Made by a program: the position numbers and the translations under genes. 64,000 nt of DNA from Streptomyces lincolnensis. GTDB taxonomy: Bacteria; Actinomycetota; Actinomycetes; Streptomycetales; Streptomycetaceae. Positions within the stretch are counted from its first letter, which is position 1. Every line of letters starts with the position of its first letter. Below, piece after piece: positions 1 to 9,806 of the stretch. The stretch covers positions 124,001 through 188,000 of the forward strand of contig NZ_CP016438.1 of NCBI RefSeq assembly GCF_001685355.1, read 5' to 3'. The notes beneath the pieces were generated by a model. The model did not search any database. It was not told the origin of the DNA and worked only from the letters and a program-made list of their open reading frames with translations.

Positions 1-1
1 G

Positions 2-112
2 GTGATCAGGAACGCCACCGGCCGGGCGTTCTTCGCGTACACGATGCCCAACGAGGGCAATCCGGCGAATGACTCCGGCGCCATCGTGCTGAACCCGAGG
101 GGCCGGCTCTGA
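2..112 (+). CDS. C-terminal end of an unidentified gene (partial)
   Basis: An open frame enters from the left edge and stops at TGA 110-112, giving the last 36 residues of a protein that ends in NPRGRL. Codons are GC3-rich as in real genes here. I see no recognisable domain and cannot name it. Confidence 0.45.
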   Translation: MIRNATGRAFFAYTMPNEGNPANDSGAIVLNPRGRL

Positions 113-586
113 TCGACGGCAGTGCGGGCCCGCCCCTCGGGGCGGCCCCGTCCCGCGTTCCGCCGCGGCCTCCGAGCGCAGGACGCAGGGCGACCGGGCG
201 GCGGGCGTGGGACGGAGGCGCTTCGGCGGTATTCAGCGATGTCCGGTGGTGTTCGGCGAACACCACCGAGCGATCCCGAACTCCCCCAGCGCGGCCAGGG
301 CGTACCGGCGGACGGCATGCGGACGAGGACCAGGGGATGCATGCGCATGAGCCGCAGCACGATAGTTGTCACCATCGGCGTCCACTGACCTGCGGATTCC
401 ATCGGGCAAAGCACGCTGGTTTCCACCGGATCGACGGGCATTCTGTCACCAGAACCGCGCGAAGCACGGTGATGGTCACCAGCTCCGGCGCTGGCAGTCA
501 CTTACGGATGAGTGATGGCCTCCGACCCGAGCTGAGTGCGAACTTCAGTTCACTACGATCCGCATGCCTTACACCGGGGAGGGACC
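113..586. other. Gene-free stretch
   Basis: No frame here has convincing codon bias or a recognisable product on either strand. The right end supplies the promoter and the GGGGAGGG-like ribosome binding site of the next gene. Confidence 0.4.
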
Positions 587-1150
587 ATGGCCGAAGGCCA
601 CAGCAACCAAGACATCAACAATGCGGAATCCTCTGACAATGTCGTGGACAGGCGGACCATAGTTGAACTGGCGTACCTGCCCCAGTCTGCCGACACCCTG
701 GTCGGCCTGCGGGTCCGCCAGCGGATCAAGTGGGCCGGGCTACTACTGCGAGGCGCACTCCTCTTCCTGTCGGTAGGACACTGGCTGGTCTCCGCCGCCG
801 TCCGCGGCAGTGTCGGCGTGCTCTCGACGGCTGTGCTCCTGTTGGTCGTCTTGCTGCTGGTGGGTTACCCGCGGCTGCAAGCCGCCCAGGTGCAGCGCCT
901 CGTCGGATGGCAGGGCGAATACCGCGCCACCGTGTCTCCGGCCGGGATCACATGCCGTACCGACCACAGCACACTGATCCAGAAGTGGTCCGTTTTCCAG
1001 GGGTACCGGGAAACGGCAGGTCACTTCGTCCTGCTCAGCCGGGACCCCAGCATCATGTGCGTCGACGTCCTGCCCAAGCGGGGCGTGCAAGAGGCTGGGG
1101 ACATCGAGCAGCTACGGGGGATCCTGGACCAGCACACCCCTCGCGTGTGA
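587..1150 (+). CDS. YcxB-like two-span membrane protein
   Basis: The 187-residue protein has two adjacent hydrophobic segments (about residues 46-66 and 74-94) followed by a soluble tail of about 95 residues. That layout, and the tail pattern in which a hydrophobic strand-rich domain follows the TM hairpin, resembles YcxB-like membrane proteins of unknown function. The start is the ATG at 587, seven bases after a GGGGAGGG ribosome binding site. An in-frame ATG at 536 has no such site. It stands alone, with no operon partner on the same strand. Confidence 0.6.
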   Translation: MAEGHSNQDINNAESSDNVVDRRTIVELAYLPQSADTLVGLRVRQRIKWAGLLLRGALLFLSVGHWLVSAAVRGSVGVLSTAVLLLVVLLLVGYPRLQAAQVQRLVGWQGEYRATVSPAGITCRTDHSTLIQKWSVFQGYRETAGHFVLLSRDPSIMCVDVLPKRGVQEAGDIEQLRGILDQHTPRV

Positions 1151-1247
1151 ACAGGTGTCCGCCGTTGTGACAACAAGCGCGCCTCTGTGACAACCATCCC
1201 GCTTCGGCTCACGGGCGGGAATTCAGTGGTCATGCTTTCGCTCTCAA

Positions 1248-1805
1248 TCAGTAGTCCAAGTCCAGATAATCAATGTCATTGATTTCCACGTCCGACAGTC
1301 CCATGGCGCGACCGCCGCCGTCCTGGAAATAGATTTCCTTGAACCCTTCGGCGATGATCCCCCGCATCTGCTGATCGCCGGCACCCGCGTTGCGGGCGTC
1401 GAACAGGCGCTGCGCGTACGCCGGGGGGAGGTGCACGGTCAGGCGCCGGAACCGTCCGTCGTCGGTCGTGCCGACGGGCGCGGTGTAGCCGAACCGGGCC
1501 CTCGTCTCCACCGTGATCCCGCCCGAGGCCGCGGCCTGCTTCTGCCGGCGTTTGCGCACCTGCGGCTGCCAGCGGGTCCGTACCGCGTCGTCGATCTTCG
1601 CGGCGACATCGGCACGGGGATGCTTGCGGGCACCACGACGGTAGCGGTTGACGGAGTCCGCGGTAACCCCGAGCTCCCGCGCCACGGCCTTCGCACTGCC
1701 CAACTGCCGGATCAGGTAGCCGATCTGAGCCTTCAGCGTCTTCGGCGGCTGGCGGGTGAACGTTTCCCGGTCGGCCCGCTCGATCGCGTCGTCGATCTCG
1801 CCCAC
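1248..1805 (-). CDS. tpg: Telomere terminal protein Tpg
   Basis: The 185-residue product has the length and layout of Streptomyces Tpg, which becomes covalently attached to the 5' ends of linear replicons and primes end-patching DNA synthesis. A helix-turn-helix is visible around residues 36-58 (GSAKAVARELGVTADSVNRY). The conserved middle reads RFGYTAPVGTTDDGRFRRLT, and the C-terminus is acidic (INDIDYLDLDY). It appears full length, starting at a GTG three bases after the stop of the upstream tap remnant, so the two were once one operon. Because its partner is truncated, whether this copy still serves a telomere is open. Confidence 0.9.
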   Translation of the reverse strand: MGEIDDAIERADRETFTRQPPKTLKAQIGYLIRQLGSAKAVARELGVTADSVNRYRRGARKHPRADVAAKIDDAVRTRWQPQVRKRRQKQAAASGGITVETRARFGYTAPVGTTDDGRFRRLTVHLPPAYAQRLFDARNAGAGDQQMRGIIAEGFKEIYFQDGGGRAMGLSDVEINDIDYLDLDY

Positions 1806-1808
1806 CGG

Positions 1809-2360
1809 CTACTCCCCCTCGTCCAACACGGCGTCGCCGCCCTTGATGTGACGGGCCGGATTCAGCCCCTTCTCCATCAAGTCGACCGCCCACAGCATCG
1901 ACTGCACGCCCTCCAGCTTCGCCAGCCCCGGCGTCGGCCCGAGACGGAACCCGCCGGGCTGCGGCTTGCCGGACGCCGCGTAGGGCAGGAAGTCCAGCGG
2001 GCTCTCCCCCGGCGAGGGATAGACGACGCAGTCGGACAGCACGGCCAGCGGGAACAGGCCGGTCAGCTCCACCATGTTGCGCAGCTTGCGGTGCATATTG
2101 ACCCGCGCCTTGGAGATGACAGCGGCCCTGATGTCGGGCCGCCAGGTCGGCCGTTCCAGCGCCGGCCACCGCTCACCCTCCTTGTAGGACTTGCCCTGCG
2201 GGCGCTCACGGAGCTTGCCCACGCCGCCCTTGACCGTGGCCTTGATGGCCGCGAGGACGGCGGCCATCGCCGGGTCGACCTGCTTGTGCTGCTCCATCGC
2301 CGCGAGGAAGGCCCGGCCGTCCAGGTCCCGGGGGACGCCCAGGTCGGCGAGGGTGTCGGC
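1809..2360 (-). pseudogene. tap: Truncated telomere-associated protein gene tap (C-terminal fragment)
   Basis: This frame encodes about the last 184 residues of a Tap-like protein. In Streptomyces, Tap recruits Tpg to the telomeric 3' overhang and is several hundred residues long. Its identity rests on the position directly upstream of tpg and on sequence such as RAAVISKARVNMHRKLRNMV and FPLAVLSDCVVYPSP. Going upstream, the frame is blocked by a TAG at 2361-2363, after which Tap-like sequence is gone. An internal ATG at 2297 could start a 162-residue product, but the N-terminal part is lost. Confidence 0.8.
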
Positions 2361-2381
2361 CTAGGCGGTGCCGACTCCTAA
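2361..2381. other. Recombination junction between two decapitated genes
   Basis: The minus-strand tap frame becomes closed at TAG 2361-2363, and the plus-strand membrane-protein frame opens only after TAA 2379-2381. Both genes point away from this spot and both lack their 5' parts, so an illegitimate join within about 20 bp is the simplest reading. Confidence 0.65.
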
Positions 2382-2837
2382 TGGGCCGCGAAGCGGGTCA
2401 CCGCCAACCGATTCCCGAGCCGGGCCGAGCGGGCACTGCTGTCCGCGTACTGGGCACTCTCCGGGTACGGGCTGCGGGCCTCACGCGCGCTGGGCTGGCT
2501 GCTCGGGGCGATGGCCGCCACTGTGCTGATGATAATGCTGTGGGGGCTGCCCGCCCAGGCGCCGACCCCCACCGCCACCGGACGCCTGACCGGCCAGGAC
2601 ATCAGCCTGACCACTACGGCCCCAACCCTGGCCAACCCAGCTGGCTCGCTCCCCTCCCGCCTCACCTCTGAGTGGTGGGAGAAATCGCTGCGGATCGTGG
2701 TGAACTCGGCCATCTTCCGCTCCTCCGGCCAGAATCTCACCACCACCGGCGCCTACACCGAAATGGCCTCCCGCCTCGCAGAACCCGTCCTCCTCGGCCT
2801 CGCGGTCCTCGCCGTCCGCGGACGCGTCAAGCGATAG
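2382..2837 (+). pseudogene. Membrane protein, C-terminal fragment
   Basis: The frame runs from the junction to TAG 2835-2837 and encodes about 151 residues with two membrane segments (around GWLLGAMAATVLMIMLWGLP and PVLLGLAVLAV) and a basic end, RGRVKR. The stretch SAYWALSGYGLRASRALGWL is characteristic of the C-terminal module of large Streptomyces membrane proteins that often carry pentapeptide repeats upstream. There is no plausible start before residue 43, so the N-terminal bulk is missing. The family assignment is from memory of related proteins, not from a search. Confidence 0.6.
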
Positions 2838-2880
2838 CGGCCCTGTATTCCGTCACCCGACGTATGTCATTCCGTCGGTA

Positions 2881-3231
2881 AGCCGCTACGACCAGGCCGT
2901 GTGTGAGGGCGACGCGGCCCGGCTCACCGGGATCTGTGCGGGCAAGCACGGCCGCTGGGGACGGATCTGTGTCCTGGACGACGGTCACGAGACCTCGATG
3001 GAGGAACCGCACTGGGGGCGCACCAGCGAGGGGCGGCCGATCGCGTGGGGGCAGCGCGCCCGACGACTGGTGAGCGCACCAAGGGGTGCCGCCACCCTCG
3101 GACTGAAGCCGGTGGCGGTGTATCCCTCTGACGCTGAAAGCCATGCCAGCGGGGCTGACAGCGGTGGAAGTTCTCCAAATAATGCAGCCGGATGTTTTCG
3201 AGCACCGACCTCGCGACCTGAAGTGATCTAG
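2881..3231 (+). pseudogene. Small hypothetical protein, probably frame-disrupted
   Basis: The stretch SRYDQAVCEGDAARLTGICA followed by KHGRWGRICVLDDGHE resembles a small conserved actinobacterial protein of about 60-80 residues. Here no ATG precedes it; the nearest start is a GTG at 2899. After IAWGQ the frame continues into a low-complexity tail instead of stopping, suggesting damage at one or both ends. Confidence 0.35.
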
Positions 3232-3296
3232 ACATGACATGGTGATGGCGTAGATTCGTGAGGCACGCACGACTCCCTTGGGTATATGGAGACCTC

Positions 3297-3707
3297 ATGC
3301 GTTTCAAGCAAGTCGGTGCAACTCTGGTGGGTGCCGCCGCGGTCACCATGCTCGCCGCAGGCCCCGCCCTGGCCGCTACCACCACCTTTGCTGTTTCCTC
3401 CGGCGCAGGCTCACACTCGGCCTCGGGTAGCTTCACCTGGCTCAACCGCTCCGTGCAGGTCCAGGGAGGGGTGAAGAACATCGGCGGCGCGGGAACGGCA
3501 GTGCTCTTCGATGCGTGGGCTGGCAGCACCTTGGTTAATTCCCAAAGCCGCCCAACTGGAGGGAAGCTCGCAGTCAATGAGACCATAAGCTACAATTTCA
3601 CCCTCGACGGTTCAGCATACTCGGGCGGTATTACAGAGATCGATGTCTGGCTCTACAACGCTCATGCTGACTCGTGGTCCGGCCCCACGACCTATTTCCG
3701 GCCGTAA
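3297..3707 (+). CDS. Small secreted protein of unknown function
   Basis: The 136-residue product starts at ATG 3297 with a clean Sec signal peptide (MRFKQVGATLVGAAAVTMLA, cleavage likely after GPALA). The mature part, about 110 residues, is rich in Ser, Gly, Thr and aromatic residues with alternating hydrophobic positions, as expected for a secreted beta-sandwich. It has no cysteines. A 13-residue extension upstream to GTG 3258 would bury the signal peptide, so I prefer 3297. I do not recognise a family. Confidence 0.65.
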   Translation: MRFKQVGATLVGAAAVTMLAAGPALAATTTFAVSSGAGSHSASGSFTWLNRSVQVQGGVKNIGGAGTAVLFDAWAGSTLVNSQSRPTGGKLAVNETISYNFTLDGSAYSGGITEIDVWLYNAHADSWSGPTTYFRP

Positions 3708-4178
3708 TTCCCTATCCCCACGGTAGGTCCCATCGGCCCCAGACGTCACAGGCGCGGAGGACCGTGGTCATTCAGTGAAGGGCACCCTGGCCCGCCCGGG
3801 TAGGCGGCTTGGGGGCCCTTCGCGGTGTGCGGGCGCACCTACGGTGCCGGCCCAGTCGCCGACGGACTGCCGATCCGAACGGCCCCAGCCGATCGCGTGA
3901 ATGGGCAGCCCTCGGACTGGACTCGGCAGCGGCGTAAGGCTGGTGAGCAGGACCCTTGGGATTCACCCACCAACGGTTCCGGAGAACGCAAGCACACTGA
4001 GTACGGCGACGAGGGCTGAACGGATACGCATGAAGGAATGGACGAGTGCGACCTTCGTATGAGTATGACTCTGTGACGGAACGCATGCTCATGTAGGGGC
4101 CGTCCGCCTGTCCGGCGAAAGCTCGTCTGAGTGATCAACTTCGAGACACCGTTCGATGCTGCGCCGCGTGACGAGAGC
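3708..4178. other. Gene-free stretch
   Basis: About 470 bp separate the secreted protein from the convergent VOC gene. I find no frame with good codon bias and no strong hairpin. Confidence 0.4.
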
Positions 4179-4652
4179 TCAGCTTCTGGAGGCCTCGTCG
4201 ATTGCGGGCATTGGCCTGCCACCCGGATGCCACCCGTTGAGGAAGCTGGCCTGCCTGCCGACGTCAACGAGTTCTATCCGTGCACCGATGCTGTGCATTT
4301 GGTGATAGGTAAACGGCCGGCCATAGGGACAGCCGGAGAAGTCCACGGGCATGCCGCCTTCTTCCAGACGCTGGGAACCTTGCCGCACATCGCTGGTCCA
4401 GAAGCCGATGTGATCGAATCTGGCTCCCCTGGACGCGTCCCAGGGACTGCCTGGCGGCCCTTCAATGAGTTCGATGAAGGGCGGCCCGCCTGCGGTGAAG
4501 ACGATGCGGTAGTCCCACTCACCGAGCCGGTCGGACACAGGATCACTCCACTCAACCCCGGCCGCACGTTGAAAATCCTGCATGGCCTGCTCGATGTCCG
4601 GGACCACAAAACACACATGGTAGAAGGCAGTCATTCCCCCATGATCCAGCAC
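4179..4652 (-). CDS. VOC-fold (glyoxalase/dioxygenase superfamily) protein
   Basis: The 157-residue product shows the paired beta-alpha-beta-beta-beta pattern of vicinal oxygen chelate proteins: FYHVCFVVPDIEQAMQDF opens the first half, and FDHIGFWTSDVRQGSQRL opens the second. Candidate metal ligands are the His of YHVCF, the His of FDHIG and the Glu of RIELVDV. The GTG at 4652 has a GGGG about five bases upstream. An ATG six codons later (4634) is possible but sits too close to its GGGGGA. The substrate cannot be told from sequence, and it has no operon neighbours. Confidence 0.7.
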   Translation of the reverse strand: MLDHGGMTAFYHVCFVVPDIEQAMQDFQRAAGVEWSDPVSDRLGEWDYRIVFTAGGPPFIELIEGPPGSPWDASRGARFDHIGFWTSDVRQGSQRLEEGGMPVDFSGCPYGRPFTYHQMHSIGARIELVDVGRQASFLNGWHPGGRPMPAIDEASRS

Positions 4653-4748
4653 GTCACCCCAGAGGCCCAGAGGTTAAAAGACAAGCTGACCCGGTGTTAA
4701 GACTCGGTACCCCGCCTCACCGCCCATGAGAAGCGCTCAGCGGATCGG

Positions 4749-5198
4749 GTGGACAAGTTGGAGGCTGCCGAGATCGGCGGGCTGCCCATCCCCTCAGGAT
4801 GGACGAAACCGGGCGAAGACCCGATCGGCCCGAGGCCACACTGGCAAAGCCCCCGTGGACTGGAGCCGGTGACGTCTGCCAGGCCGCAGCAACGCCCGGT
4901 CACCGGCGAGGGCGCTGTCAACGGCTTCACCGTGCTGGAGACGCTCGCCGCACTGACCGTCAGTACCTGGCGGTACTCCTGGGAACCCGAACGCCTGCGC
5001 CATCTCGGACCCATGGCGCAGGATTGGCACGCCGCTTTCGGCCTCGGGGACACCGACACCAAAATCGACCTTGTCGACGCGAACAGCATCGCGATCGTCG
5101 CGATCCAGGCACTCCACCGACAGGTGAACGACCGCCAGCAGGAGGTCGCGCAACTCCATGCCCAGATCCCCGCTGCCCCGCCCGACCCAGCCCGGTAA
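4749..5198 (+). pseudogene. Peptidase S74-like (tail-spike chaperone) C-terminal fragment
   Basis: Residues about 60-140 read VLETLAALTVSTWRYSWEPE, then RHLGPMAQDWHAAFGLGD and VDANSIAIVAIQALHRQV. These are hallmarks of the intramolecular chaperone (endosialidase/peptidase S74) domain that ends phage tail fibres and some Streptomyces secreted proteins. The His-Leu-Gly-Pro-Met-Ala-Gln-Asp core is intact. The usual long repeat-rich N-terminal part is absent and the first 50 residues look unrelated, so this is probably the orphaned tail of a larger gene. Confidence 0.6.
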
Positions 5199-5428
5199 CG
5201 GAAGGCCAAAGGAGCACACTCAAGGCGGCATGGACACTTTTCCAGGTGAGCGTGGCAGGCAATGTCACTCTCACCCTCTGTCAGCGTGACACCTTGCCGA
5301 ATGAGACGGCCCGCTCGGGCAGCAGATCTGCTTCACAGACCCCGGACCGAGATCATCTGGTCCACGGCTTTCTGAACCCTCGGCAGGAACGCCGCAATGT
5401 CTCGCTACTGGGTTCCTCGCCAAGCTGG

Positions 5429-5611
5429 TCCAGAGCGGTCGCCGGGGTGAGGACGATCCGGCTGGTCAGCCGCGAACGTGCCGTCGTCGAGCACGACTTC
5501 GCGAACCTGAAGACCTGGCGCATCCTGACCAGGGCCCGTATGAACGCCCATCACGCCACCACGTTGCTGCGGGCCCTGCTCGTTCTGGCGACCTGCGAAG
5601 TCCAGCGGTGA
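5429..5611 (+). pseudogene. IS5-type transposase C-terminal remnant
   Basis: The last 60 residues of this frame include SRERAVVEHDFANLKTWRIL and HHATTLLRALLVLA, matching the final part of DDE transposases of the IS5 superfamily (the Glu of VVEH is the third catalytic acid). Upstream sequence in the same frame is not transposase-like, and no inverted repeats were found. Confidence 0.6.
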
Positions 5612-5773
5612 CAGACCGATCACCCGACAGCGATCACTCCGACTGCCAGCACGCGGACCGCATCACGGACTCACACCACTATCGCGACCTGCGAGTTCAA
5701 GATGAAACGATCTCATTGCGCGACTCTGCTGTGTACGCACGCTCTTGCGGGTGGCGGACCTCTCTCGGGCCGC

Positions 5774-6880
5774 CTACCGAAAGTGCGGTATGACGTGCTC
5801 GCCCCACTGACGGACCGTCTCCATGCACACCGCGTGGGGTACGCCGCCCATTTGCACTAGGCACATCACGTCGTCCGCTCCGGCGTCGGCCAGTTCCCGT
5901 ACGCGGGAGAGGGCCTGGTCAGCCGTCCCGTAGGGGTGGTGGGTGTTGTAGGCAGCGACGTACTGGGGGAGCGCGGGCACGCCCGCCGTCTCCATCTCCT
6001 TCCGGACGGTGCGTTCGAGGGCCCGGAGCCCCCGCTCCCCGTCTGCGGCCATGTCTAGGTTGGGCGGCGGACCATCGGCGTACCAGTGGCGGGCGGACTC
6101 GACGAAGAACTGCTGGCCGCGTACGCCGATCCGGCGTGCCTCCGCCGCGTCGTCCAGGACGACCGTGGGGCAGACCACGGCGAAGTGGTCGTTGACCGCG
6201 GGCGTCAACAGGTCCCGGTTCGTACGGGCGGCGCGCGCCTCGTCGTAGACAGCGCGGCGCCGGCGCAGCAGGTCCAGGTCGCCGAGCCCGAGCACCAGCG
6301 CGCCGAGGCCCCGGTTCGCCGCGGACCGCAGCGCGGCCTCGTTGGTGCATGCCGTGAAAATGGGTGGGTGCGGATCCTGGTACGGGCGTGGGAAGACCTC
6401 ACCAGGGGCGATGTTCAGGGAGCCGTTCCAGCCGGAGGCGTTCCCCTGCCACACGCCGGTGACGATTCGCAGGGCCTCCTCGACCTGCTCGTGGGACGTG
6501 CCCGCGTCGACCCCGAAGAGGCTCATCTCCCGTGGGCTGGCGCTGCGGCCCACTCCCACGTCCAAGCGTCCGCCGCTGAGGACGTCGAGCATCGCGGTGC
6601 GTTCCGCCACGCGTACGGGGTGCTGGTAGCCGAAGGGCAGTGTCACCACACCGTGCCCGATACGGATGCGCGAGGTGCGGGCGGCCACCCACGTCAGGAA
6701 GATCTCCGAAGTGCTCATGTGCGAGTACCACTTGAGGCCGTGGTGTTCCACGGCCCACACGCGGTCGAAGCCCATCTCCTCGGCCTTGACCGCCAATTCG
6801 ACCGAATCCCGGAGCATCTGGCGTTCGTTCTCTGGCGTGGGGTTTGCTAACTGGCCCACGATGAAGACAGAGAACTGCAT
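5774..6880 (-). CDS. Luciferase-like (LLM) flavin or F420-dependent oxidoreductase
   Basis: The 368-residue protein is a full-length bacterial luciferase-family TIM barrel: MGFDRVWAVEHHG near residue 37, then RIRIGHGVVTLPFGYQHPVR, then LSGGRLDVGVGRS. The cofactor (FMNH2 or F420) cannot be decided from these motifs. GGAGGAA sits five bases before ATG 6880. It is the last gene of the minus-strand lanKC-lanA-LLM array, 107 bp after the precursor gene and behind a strong hairpin. F420H2-dependent LLM proteins are known as dehydroamino-acid reductases (LanJC type, as in the class V lanthipeptide lexapeptide), so a tailoring role on the neighbouring peptide is a reasonable inference, not shown. Confidence 0.8.
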   Translation of the reverse strand: MQFSVFIVGQLANPTPENERQMLRDSVELAVKAEEMGFDRVWAVEHHGLKWYSHMSTSEIFLTWVAARTSRIRIGHGVVTLPFGYQHPVRVAERTAMLDVLSGGRLDVGVGRSASPREMSLFGVDAGTSHEQVEEALRIVTGVWQGNASGWNGSLNIAPGEVFPRPYQDPHPPIFTACTNEAALRSAANRGLGALVLGLGDLDLLRRRRAVYDEARAARTNRDLLTPAVNDHFAVVCPTVVLDDAAEARRIGVRGQQFFVESARHWYADGPPPNLDMAADGERGLRALERTVRKEMETAGVPALPQYVAAYNTHHPYGTADQALSRVRELADAGADDVMCLVQMGGVPHAVCMETVRQWGEHVIPHFR

Positions 6881-6915
6881 ACATTCCTCCCTGGTGGTGC
6901 GACCGGCGCCGGGGT

Positions 6916-6952
6916 ATCCGGGGGCCCGCCTGTGGAGAGCGGGCCCCCGGAT
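6916..6952 (-). terminator. Strong hairpin between lanA and the LLM gene
   Basis: Perfect 14-bp arms (6916-6929 and 6939-6952, ATCCGGGGGCCCGC and its complement) close a 9-base loop. There is no T-run on the minus-strand exit side. Placed right after the precursor gene, it would protect or attenuate the transcript so that the short precursor message exceeds the downstream enzyme message. Confidence 0.6.
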
Positions 6953-6987
6953 CTCACCGCCTTGGGGCGGTCATGGCCGGTCCCGCG

Positions 6988-7122
6988 TCAGAAAGCAGTG
7001 CATCCCGTGCTGGCCGAGGTACCAGTGCAGATCCCCGACGCGGCGAGCTGCTCGTGCGCGGGTGTTTCGTCCTGGAGCAACTGGAGCGCGAGAACCTCTT
7101 CCATTGCTTCGAGAGCGGTCAT
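6988..7122 (-). CDS. lanA: Class III-type lanthipeptide precursor
   Basis: The 44-residue peptide begins at ATG 7122, overlapping the lanKC stop (ATGA), with AAAGGAAG upstream. The leader carries [11 protein letters not shown], matching the amphipathic helix with LxLQ that LanKC enzymes recognise; a second ATG at residue 7 would give the shorter leader usual in this class. The core is about [16 protein letters not shown]: two Cys (32, 41) and seven Ser/Thr. It contains two S-x-x-C units (S29-C32, S38-C41) and a T-x-x-S-x4-C arrangement (T33, S36, C41) that could form lanthionine or labionin-type rings. No maturation protease or transporter gene adjoins. Confidence 0.85.
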   Translation of the reverse strand: MTALEAMEEVLALQLLQDETPAHEQLAASGICTGTSASTGCTAF

Positions 7123-9806
7123 GGTGGACTTCCTTTCTGTGGTGGGGGTGTTGTGCGGTCCTCCGCTGTCGGAGGGCCGCTCCCCTCTCCGGCGTGCGGA
7201 GAGGAAACCGGGTTGGCGCTGGGGACGAGGGCGTCGACGGTGAAGAACACGTCCCGCGCGCCGTCGAGCAGCCGGGTCAGCGCGAGGAGCACCCCCGCCG
7301 ACCCGCTCCACAGGTCCGCGGTGAAGCGCATGTGGTACTCCCCGTGGAAGCGCACCCCGGCGGGTCCGGAGACCGCGTGGCCGAACAGGGAGCGGGCGGC
7401 TTCCAGCGCGGCGTCGCGGGTGGCGGGTGTCGCGGTGATGTCGGCTTGGTCGGCGAGTGCGAGGACGAGGCCCGCTTGCCCCTCGTACAGCCCGGCGTAG
7501 TACGTGGTGGCGACGGTGGTCGCGCGCACGGCCTCGGCGACGGCCGTGCGCAGGTCGTCGTCGGCAAAGGGAAGGTAGCGGGCCGCGACGAAGGAGAATC
7601 CCGCCGACCCTCGGTAGAGGTACGGATAGAGACGCTGGTCCTCGTCGCTGACGCGGAACGCGATCCCCCCGCCGGGGTACGGGGCGGCAGCCTCGGCCTC
7701 CTCGCGCAGCAGCCGGAGCCCGTCGCGGAGCGCGGTCCCGTCATCACACAGGCGGTGGAGGTAGTGGTCGAGGAGGGCGACGCCGACGCGCCCGTGCAGG
7801 AGGCCGGTGACCCCGGCGGTCTCCAGCTTCTCGCCCAGCGCACTTCCCGAGGGGATGCGGGAGCGCAGCTCGCGGGCGGTCTCCACATGCCGCTGATCGC
7901 CGTCGTGCCCGAAGAGGGCCAGGTGTGCCAGGGCCACCCCGGCGAGGCCGTCCGCCAGGGTGGCGGACCGTTCCAGTAGAGGGCTCCTCGTTGCCTCCGC
8001 GAGGAGCGCGTCGGCTTCCTCCAGCGCGCCCAGTTCGGCGAGGACCCAGGCGATGCCGGCTAGTCCGGAGTGCAGTCCGGGCGCGGACCGGCCTCTGGAC
8101 TCCAGGCTCTCCGTGCGGAATCTCTCCCGTACGTCCGGCGGGATGTCCCGCCCGGCCGCGTGCAGGGCGTGGAGCACACCCGCGGTGCCGTAGAGGACGC
8201 CGTGCCGGTTCGTGTAGTAGCCGCGCGGCACGGTGGGGAAGATGACGGTGCCGCCGGGGTCGGCCATGTCGACAAGATCGTCGGCGACGGCGTCTCTCAG
8301 CGTGCGCAGGCTCCGCCAGGGCGCCTCGTCGACCTGCCCGGGCGTCGGCACTGTCGAGAGGGCGTCGAGGGAGGCGAAGGCCGTGGCCCGCTCCCACAGC
8401 GCGGCCGGCACTGGACGCCCGGACGCCTTCCTGGTCACTGAGTGCAGGTGGTGGAACGCGGCGGGCTCGCGCTGCGTGACGTGGTGCTTCATGCCGAAGG
8501 TGAGGAGCTGCGCCAGCCCCGCGAGCCCGTAGCGGTCGCAGTACTCCGGGTCGCTCTCCATCCGCCGTACGAGCTGGTCGTGGGGCATGGTCGGGAAGTA
8601 GCCCGGAGTGCCGAAGAGGGGACCGGGTCGCCCGGCTTCCGCGGCTGTCTCGAAATCGATGAGTCGTACGGTGTCGGAGTCGTCGACGAGGACGTTGCGG
8701 GGGCTGACGTCGAGGAAGACGAAACCGGCCGCGTGCAGCCGGTCCAGCGCGTCGCTCACCTGTCCGAGGACGTGCGCGCAGCGCCGCCAGTAGGTGCGGT
8801 AGTAATCGGCGTCGGGCGCGATGGTGAACCCGGGGTGGTACTGGGCGACCCATTGGAAGAGCGACACCCCGGGCACGAACTCCGTGACGAGGTACGAGTG
8901 TTCCCAGCGGTCGAAGAACGCTACCGGATTGGGTGCCAGCCCCGGTGCCCTCTTTGCCAGCTCCCGGAGGACCCGCTCCTCGTGCTCAAGGTGCGCGGAG
9001 GCGCCGGTGCCGTCCGGGAACAGGCCGGAGTGGGCCCGGGCCTCCTTCACGAACACTCGCTGTCCGGTGTCGTGGAGAGTCGCTGCGTATGCCCCGCCAC
9101 CGTTGGAATGGCGGATGACCCGGTCGAACTTCATGCCGCCGAACGAGACGGAGCGGGACGTCCGCCGCGCTCGGTCGGCCGGCGGGTCCCCGGAGAACGG
9201 GTCCGTGATCCCTTCCGGCAGGCTGAACGAAATCCCTCGCACGTCCGGGACGAGCGCGCCCGTGCCATCGGGGACCATCAGCACCTCGCTGCCGTCCGGC
9301 TGGACGGCGGGAAGGTTCTCGAACGCTCCGTAGCGGTAGGACACAACCTTAGAGTCCGCCCAGCGCCGGTCGCCCAGGATGTACGGCCCCTGCTCGTCCG
9401 CCAGCTCGGAGTGCAGAGACTCCATGACGCGGCGGGCCAACTCCTCGTCCGGCGGGTAGATCGCGATGAACTTCCCGTTCTGTTCCCGAGGCGCGTGCTT
9501 GTGGTGGAGCATCACGAAGAACTGGAAGGACGCGAGGTGCTTGAAGGGAATTCCGTGCCGTACGCAAACGGCCGCGGCCGTGTCGAGCACCTGCTGCGCC
9601 CTGGAGATCCGGGCCGAGACGTGGACCTTCCAGCCGTGCGTGGCGATGACCGTCCCCGGGGGCTTGTGGACCGACCAGAAGGACATGGACTTGTGGTCCC
9701 AGTCCTCGGGCACTCCTGACGCCCGGTACACCTGGCCCGTCTCCCTGCTTTCGTGCAGCGGCCGGTAGTAGTCCGGATGCGCCTGGACGTAGAAGAGGTG
9801 CTCCAT
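7119..9806 (-). CDS. lanKC: Class III/IV-type lanthipeptide synthetase LanKC
   Basis: The 895-residue enzyme has three modules: an N-terminal phospho-Ser/Thr lyase region (residues 1-210, with [12 protein letters not shown] and [19 protein letters not shown]), a Ser/Thr kinase (about 227-480: ATP lysine K254, catalytic loop D366 in [11 protein letters not shown], metal D384 in LIDFE) and a LanC-like cyclase (about 520-895). In the cyclase the usual zinc-site motifs are replaced by [14 protein letters not shown] and LWSGSAG with no Cys-Cys-His set, which points to class III rather than class IV. It would phosphorylate, eliminate and cyclise the adjacent precursor. Its stop overlaps the precursor start, so translation is probably coupled. 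Confidence 0.93.
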   Translation of the reverse strand: MEHLFYVQAHPDYYRPLHESRETGQVYRASGVPEDWDHKSMSFWSVHKPPGTVIATHGWKVHVSARISRAQQVLDTAAAVCVRHGIPFKHLASFQFFVMLHHKHAPREQNGKFIAIYPPDEELARRVMESLHSELADEQGPYILGDRRWADSKVVSYRYGAFENLPAVQPDGSEVLMVPDGTGALVPDVRGISFSLPEGITDPFSGDPPADRARRTSRSVSFGGMKFDRVIRHSNGGGAYAATLHDTGQRVFVKEARAHSGLFPDGTGASAHLEHEERVLRELAKRAPGLAPNPVAFFDRWEHSYLVTEFVPGVSLFQWVAQYHPGFTIAPDADYYRTYWRRCAHVLGQVSDALDRLHAAGFVFLDVSPRNVLVDDSDTVRLIDFETAAEAGRPGPLFGTPGYFPTMPHDQLVRRMESDPEYCDRYGLAGLAQLLTFGMKHHVTQREPAAFHHLHSVTRKASGRPVPAALWERATAFASLDALSTVPTPGQVDEAPWRSLRTLRDAVADDLVDMADPGGTVIFPTVPRGYYTNRHGVLYGTAGVLHALHAAGRDIPPDVRERFRTESLESRGRSAPGLHSGLAGIAWVLAELGALEEADALLAEATRSPLLERSATLADGLAGVALAHLALFGHDGDQRHVETARELRSRIPSGSALGEKLETAGVTGLLHGRVGVALLDHYLHRLCDDGTALRDGLRLLREEAEAAAPYPGGGIAFRVSDEDQRLYPYLYRGSAGFSFVAARYLPFADDDLRTAVAEAVRATTVATTYYAGLYEGQAGLVLALADQADITATPATRDAALEAARSLFGHAVSGPAGVRFHGEYHMRFTADLWSGSAGVLLALTRLLDGARDVFFTVDALVPSANPVSSPHAGEGSGPPTAEDRTTPPPQKGSPP

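Noticed and set aside
4131..4700. 189-codon plus-strand frame opposite the VOC gene
   Set aside because: The minus strand has VOC motifs; the plus frame has no recognisable pattern.
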